A stretch of 8,799 nucleotides of DNA from positions 1 through 8,799 of the forward strand of contig JAISCU010000154.1 in NCBI GenBank assembly GCA_031265345.1, written 5' to 3'. Every line of letters begins with the position of its first letter. The stretch's first letter is position 1. The DNA is from Bifidobacteriaceae bacterium (GTDB taxonomy: Bacteria > Actinomycetota > Actinomycetes > Actinomycetales > WQXJ01). This document shows positions 6,318 to 8,799 of the stretch, piece after piece. The notes under the pieces are model-generated. The model saw nothing but the letters and a program-made list of their open reading frames with translations, made no database searches and was not told the DNA's origin. The position numbers and the translations under genes are program-made.

Positions 6318-6976
6318 CATTTCTCCTTCGCCTGAGCCAGCCCGGCGGCTTGCGCCCGCAGCAGCGGCGCCGGAGCGACGTCCTCGAGCGGCAGGCCTCG
6401 CCGCACCGCCACCGACTGAGGCTCCTCGAGCGACTTCAGCGCCACGACCGTCGCATGGGCTATGTTGATCGCGTTGGACGAGCCCAGCGACTTCGAGAGG
6501 ACGTCGTGCACGCCGGCGCATTCGAGGACCGCCCGGACCGGACCGCCCGCGATCACGCCGGTGCCCGGCGCGGCTGGGCGCAGGTAGACGACCCCGGCCG
6601 AAGCCTCGCCCTGGATCGGATGCGGGATGGTCTTCTGAATCCGCGGCACCTTGAAGAACGACTTCTTGGCCTCCTCGACGCCCTTGGCGATCGCCGCCGG
6701 GACCTCTTTGGCCTTTCCGTAGCCAACGCCGACCGTGCCGTCGCCATCGCCCACCACCACTAGGGCGGTGAAGGAGAACCGACGGCCGCCTTTGACGACC
6801 TTGGCCACGCGGTTGATCGACACGACCCGCTCCAAGAACTGGTTGCGGTCATCCTCGCCCCGACCGCCGCGTCGCTGGTCGCGGCGTCCCGAGTCGCGCC
6901 GTCCGCCGCCCTCGCGGCGGTCGCCGCCGTCGCGGCGATCATTCGACTCACCGGCCCCTCGCTGCTCGCCAGCCAT
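6317..6976 (-). CDS. rpsE: 30S ribosomal protein S5 with RG-rich N-terminus
   Basis: uS5 is a small-subunit protein that contributes to decoding fidelity and helicase-like action at the mRNA entry. The family core begins at about residue 46 ([25 protein letters not shown]) and continues through [25 protein letters not shown] and [13 protein letters not shown], ending near residue 190. Residues 11-44 are an Arg/Gly/Asp-rich low-complexity arm ([15 protein letters not shown] and similar). The reading frame extends upstream to 7045, inside rplR. I chose the ATG at 6974-6976 because GGAAGG lies 11 bases before it and the product then starts just after rplR. Total length is 219 residues, longer than the roughly 165 of E. 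coli S5. Confidence 0.95.
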   Translation of the reverse strand: MAGEQRGAGESNDRRDGGDRREGGGRRDSGRRDQRRGGRGEDDRNQFLERVVSINRVAKVVKGGRRFSFTALVVVGDGDGTVGVGYGKAKEVPAAIAKGVEEAKKSFFKVPRIQKTIPHPIQGEASAGVVYLRPAAPGTGVIAGGPVRAVLECAGVHDVLSKSLGSSNAINIAHATVVALKSLEEPQSVAVRRGLPLEDVAPAPLLRAQAAGLAQAKEK

Positions 6977-7013
6977 CAGATGCTCTGCCTTCCGTCGTTC
7001 TTCATTGTGCTCC

Positions 7014-7379
7014 CTAGAGGGCCAACCCGCCCTCGCGGGCGCCATCGGCCACGGCGGCGACCCGGCCGTGGTACTTGTTCCCGCCGCGGTCGAACACCAC
7101 GGCTTCGATTCCGGCTTGCTTGGCCCGCTCGGCGATCAACTCGCCGACTCGCCTGGCCTTGGCGGTCTTGTCCGCCTCGAGCGCTCTGAGCTCGCCCTCC
7201 ATGGTGGAGGCGGACGCCAGCGTATGCCCCTTAGTGTCATCCACCACTTGGACGAACATGTGCCGGGACGACCTGGTGACCGACAGCCGCGGCACCTCCG
7301 GCGTCCCACTGACCGTCTTGCGCACCCGGTGATGGCGCTTGGCCCTTTGGGCCGCCCTAGATACGGTCGCCATGCTCAC
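7014..7379 (-). CDS. rplR: 50S ribosomal protein L18
   Basis: uL18 binds 5S rRNA together with L5 and anchors it in the central protuberance. The 121-residue product shows the basic N-terminus with KRHHRVRK (14-21), [19 protein letters not shown] (30-48) and the C-terminal hallmark [20 protein letters not shown] (96-115), with a normal length. The frame starts at GTG 7377-7379, overlapping the rplF stop as GTGA. An ATG two codons later (7371-7373) is an equally acceptable start, and the Shine-Dalgarno for either is weak, so coupling to rplF is likely. Confidence 0.96.
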   Translation of the reverse strand: MSMATVSRAAQRAKRHHRVRKTVSGTPEVPRLSVTRSSRHMFVQVVDDTKGHTLASASTMEGELRALEADKTAKARRVGELIAERAKQAGIEAVVFDRGGNKYHGRVAAVADGAREGGLAL

Positions 7380-7918
7380 TTACCAGCCTTTCCAGCCTTG
7401 CGGCGCACAACCTCGCCGCGGTAGCGCACACCTTTGCCCTTGTAAGGCTCGGGCTTGCGCAATTTGCGAATGTTCGCCGCGACTTCGCCGACTTGTTCCT
7501 TGTCGATCCCGAAGACCGAGAAACGCGTCGGGATCTCGACCGTGAAGGTGATTCCCGGCGGCGCCTTGACCAGGACGGGATGCGAGAAGCCGAGCGCGAA
7601 CTCCAGATCGGCGTCCTTGGCCACGACCCGGTAGCCGGTGCCGACGATCTCCAAGACCTTGGTGTAGCCCTCGGTCACGCCCTGGACCATGTTGGCCACC
7701 AGAGTGCGCGACAGGCCATGCATCGACCGCGAGCGGCGCTCCTCGTTGGGAACGGCCACCACGACCGCGCCGGACTCGTCGCGGGAGACGGAGACCGGCT
7801 CGGGCAGCTCGCGGCTCAAAGTGCCTTTGGGGCCTTTGACCGTGACCTTGCGGCCGTCAATCGTGACGTCCACCCCGGCCGGGACTGGAACCGGCAGTTT
7901 GCCAATACGCGATGCCAT
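7376..7918 (-). CDS. rplF: 50S ribosomal protein L6
   Basis: uL6 is a two-domain protein that binds 23S rRNA near the sarcin-ricin loop and the factor-binding site. The 180 residues start [16 protein letters not shown] and include the first-domain block [19 protein letters not shown] (67-85), the second-domain start [10 protein letters not shown] (88-97) and the C-terminal signature [14 protein letters not shown] (156-169), with a Lys/Ala tail. The length is typical. The ATG at 7916-7918 follows AGGAGGG, which overlaps the rpsH stop codon TAG, one of the clearest ribosome binding sites in the window. The stop overlaps the rplR start. Confidence 0.97.
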   Translation of the reverse strand: MASRIGKLPVPVPAGVDVTIDGRKVTVKGPKGTLSRELPEPVSVSRDESGAVVVAVPNEERRSRSMHGLSRTLVANMVQGVTEGYTKVLEIVGTGYRVVAKDADLEFALGFSHPVLVKAPPGITFTVEIPTRFSVFGIDKEQVGEVAANIRKLRKPEPYKGKGVRYRGEVVRRKAGKAGK

Positions 7919-7930
7919 TTGCCTTCCCTC

Positions 7931-8329
7931 CTACCAGATGTAGGCGAGGACTTCCCCGCCCACACCTTTCTTGGCCGCTTGCCGGTCGGTCAACAAACCG
8001 GACGATGTGGACAGGATGGCGATCCCGAGGCCGCCCAGCACCCGCGGCAGCGCGGTCGACTTGGCGTAGACCCGCAGACCCGGCTTGGAGATGCGGCGGA
8101 GCCCCGCCAAGGCCCGCTGGCGGTTCGCGCCGTACTTGAGCTGGATCCTCAAGGTCGCCCCGACCGGCGCCTCCTCCTTCGACCAGCCCAGGATGTAGCC
8201 CTCCTGGCGGAGGATCTGGGCTATGGCGGCCTTCATCTTCGAGTACGGCATGTCCGCCAACTCGTGATGCGCCGCGTTGGCGTTGCGGATGCGCGTGAGC
8301 ATATCCGCTATCGGATCGGTCATTGTCAT
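7931..8329 (-). CDS. rpsH: 30S ribosomal protein S8
   Basis: uS8 is a primary 16S rRNA-binding protein of the small-subunit platform. In E. coli it also represses the spc operon by binding its mRNA; whether it does so here is not visible. The 132 residues start [17 protein letters not shown] and end in the conserved [20 protein letters not shown] (100-119) and [13 protein letters not shown] chose the ATG at 8327-8329, the usual actinobacterial start; a second ATG two codons later (8321-8323) is possible. GAGGAAGG lies about 13 bases upstream of the first, a rather long spacing. It follows rpsN after 82 bases, the second largest gap in the operon. Confidence 0.97.
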   Translation of the reverse strand: MTMTDPIADMLTRIRNANAAHHELADMPYSKMKAAIAQILRQEGYILGWSKEEAPVGATLRIQLKYGANRQRALAGLRRISKPGLRVYAKSTALPRVLGGLGIAILSTSSGLLTDRQAAKKGVGGEVLAYIW

Positions 8330-8369
8330 GTGGGTGTCCCCACCTTCCTCGCCCCGGTTTCCGTTCCGA

Positions 8370-8386
8370 GTCCCGACTCACGGGAC
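8370..8386. repeat. Stem-loop in rpsN-rpsH spacer
   Basis: GTCCCG (8370-8375) and CGGGAC (8381-8386) are perfect reverse complements around a 5-base loop, inside the 82-base spacer between rpsN and rpsH. No T-run follows. It could slow or protect the transcript, or be part of a protein-binding fold that tunes the distal genes. This is inference from position only. Confidence 0.35.
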
Positions 8387-8411
8387 CCATCCGGACCTGC
8401 GGCGTAGTCGA

Positions 8412-8597
8412 TTACCAGCTGGACTTCGTGATTCCGGGCAGTTCGCCGCGATGAGCCATCTCGCGAAGGCAGATGCGGCAGAGCCCAAACTTGCGGTAGA
8501 CGCTGCGCGGCCGGCCGCACCGGTTGCAACGTGAGTAACCCCGCACTTTGAACTTCGGTTTGCGGGCGGCCTTGACGATGAGAGCCTTCTTTGCCAA
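8412..8597 (-). CDS. rpsN: 30S ribosomal protein S14, zinc-binding type Z
   Basis: uS14 sits in the head of the small subunit near the A site. This is the 61-residue zinc form, with four cysteines as Cys24-x2-Cys27 and Cys40-x2-Cys43, in the family context [45 protein letters not shown] C-terminal half (residues 21-61). Many actinobacteria also keep a longer zinc-free paralogue elsewhere, used under zinc limitation; that copy is not in this window. The start codon is TTG (8595-8597), one base after the rplE stop. The Shine-Dalgarno AAGGAG lies within the last codons of rplE. Confidence 0.97.
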   Translation of the reverse strand: MAKKALIVKAARKPKFKVRGYSRCNRCGRPRSVYRKFGLCRICLREMAHRGELPGITKSSW

Positions 8598-8598
8598 T

Positions 8599-8799
8599 TC
8601 AGTTCTCCTTGAACGGGAAGCCGAGCCGCCTGAGCAGCGCCCGGCCCTGGTCGTCGTTCGGCGCGGTGGTCACCACGGTGATGTCCATTCCTCGCACGCG
8701 GTCAATGTGGTCTTGGTCGATCTCATGGAACATCGACTGCTCGGTCAACCCGAAGGTGTAGTTGCCGTTGCCGTCGAACTGCTTGGCGTCGAGTCCGCG
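8599..8799 (-). CDS. rplE: 50S ribosomal protein L5, C-terminal part
   Basis: The last 66 codons of uL5 run in from the right edge, so the N-terminus is outside the window. The visible end reads [20 protein letters not shown], then [20 protein letters not shown], and finishes [12 protein letters not shown] before TGA. This is the standard L5 C-terminus. L5 binds 5S rRNA in the central protuberance with L18, which is encoded three genes downstream of the intervening rpsN. The final codons also carry the AAGGAG ribosome binding site for rpsN. Confidence 0.96.
   Translation of the reverse strand, partial: RGLDAKQFDGNGNYTFGLTEQSMFHEIDQDHIDRVRGMDITVVTTAPNDDQGRALLRRLGFPFKEN

Noticed and set aside
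6977..7045. Longer S5 beginning at 7045
   Set aside because: It would overlap rplR by about 30 bases and add 23 residues with no family support. The ATG at 6976 has a usable ribosome binding site.

Overview
The window comes from a high-GC Gram-positive bacterium, most likely an actinobacterium (Actinomycetota). The base composition is GC-rich throughout, GTG and TTG starts are frequent, ribosomal protein S14 is the short zinc-binding form, adenylate kinase has the short lid, and secY-adk-map sits at the end of the spc ribosomal protein operon. I cannot name the genus from the sequence.

About two thirds of the window (2637 to 8799, all on the minus strand) is the distal part of the spc operon. 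In transcription order it reads rplE (3' end only), rpsN, rpsH, rplF, rplR, rpsE, rpmD, rplO, secY, adk and map. The genes are tightly packed: rplE/rpsN, rpsH/rplF and rpmD/rplO are nearly touching, while rplF/rplR, secY/adk and adk/map overlap by four bases (NTGA) and rpsE/rpmD by one. The products are ribosomal proteins, the core membrane channel for protein export, the enzyme that recycles AMP to ADP, and the enzyme that removes initiator methionine. The main oddities are an acidic Ala/Lys/Asp/Glu-rich extension of about 79 residues on L15, an Arg/Gly/Asp-rich extension on S5, and an Asp-to-Ala change in the AMP-site motif of adenylate kinase.

The left third is accessory. Convergent with map is a plus-strand gene (1346 to 2563) for an AAA_14/DUF4143 ATP-binding protein. 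Upstream of it lie two related 18-bp palindromic elements whose centres are 40 bp apart, the most operator-like signal in the window. Divergent from it is a minus-strand EamA/RhtA-type exporter gene (198 to 1073). A 10-codon leader ORF with a strong ribosome binding site precedes the exporter, and its stop overlaps the exporter's GTG start. The first 197 bases hold no supportable gene but carry three inverted repeats.

I see no CRISPR array, tRNA, rRNA, insertion sequence or recognisable defence cassette. The least ordinary parts are the regulatory architecture around the ATPase and exporter and the L15 extension. None of these is shown to be a new system.
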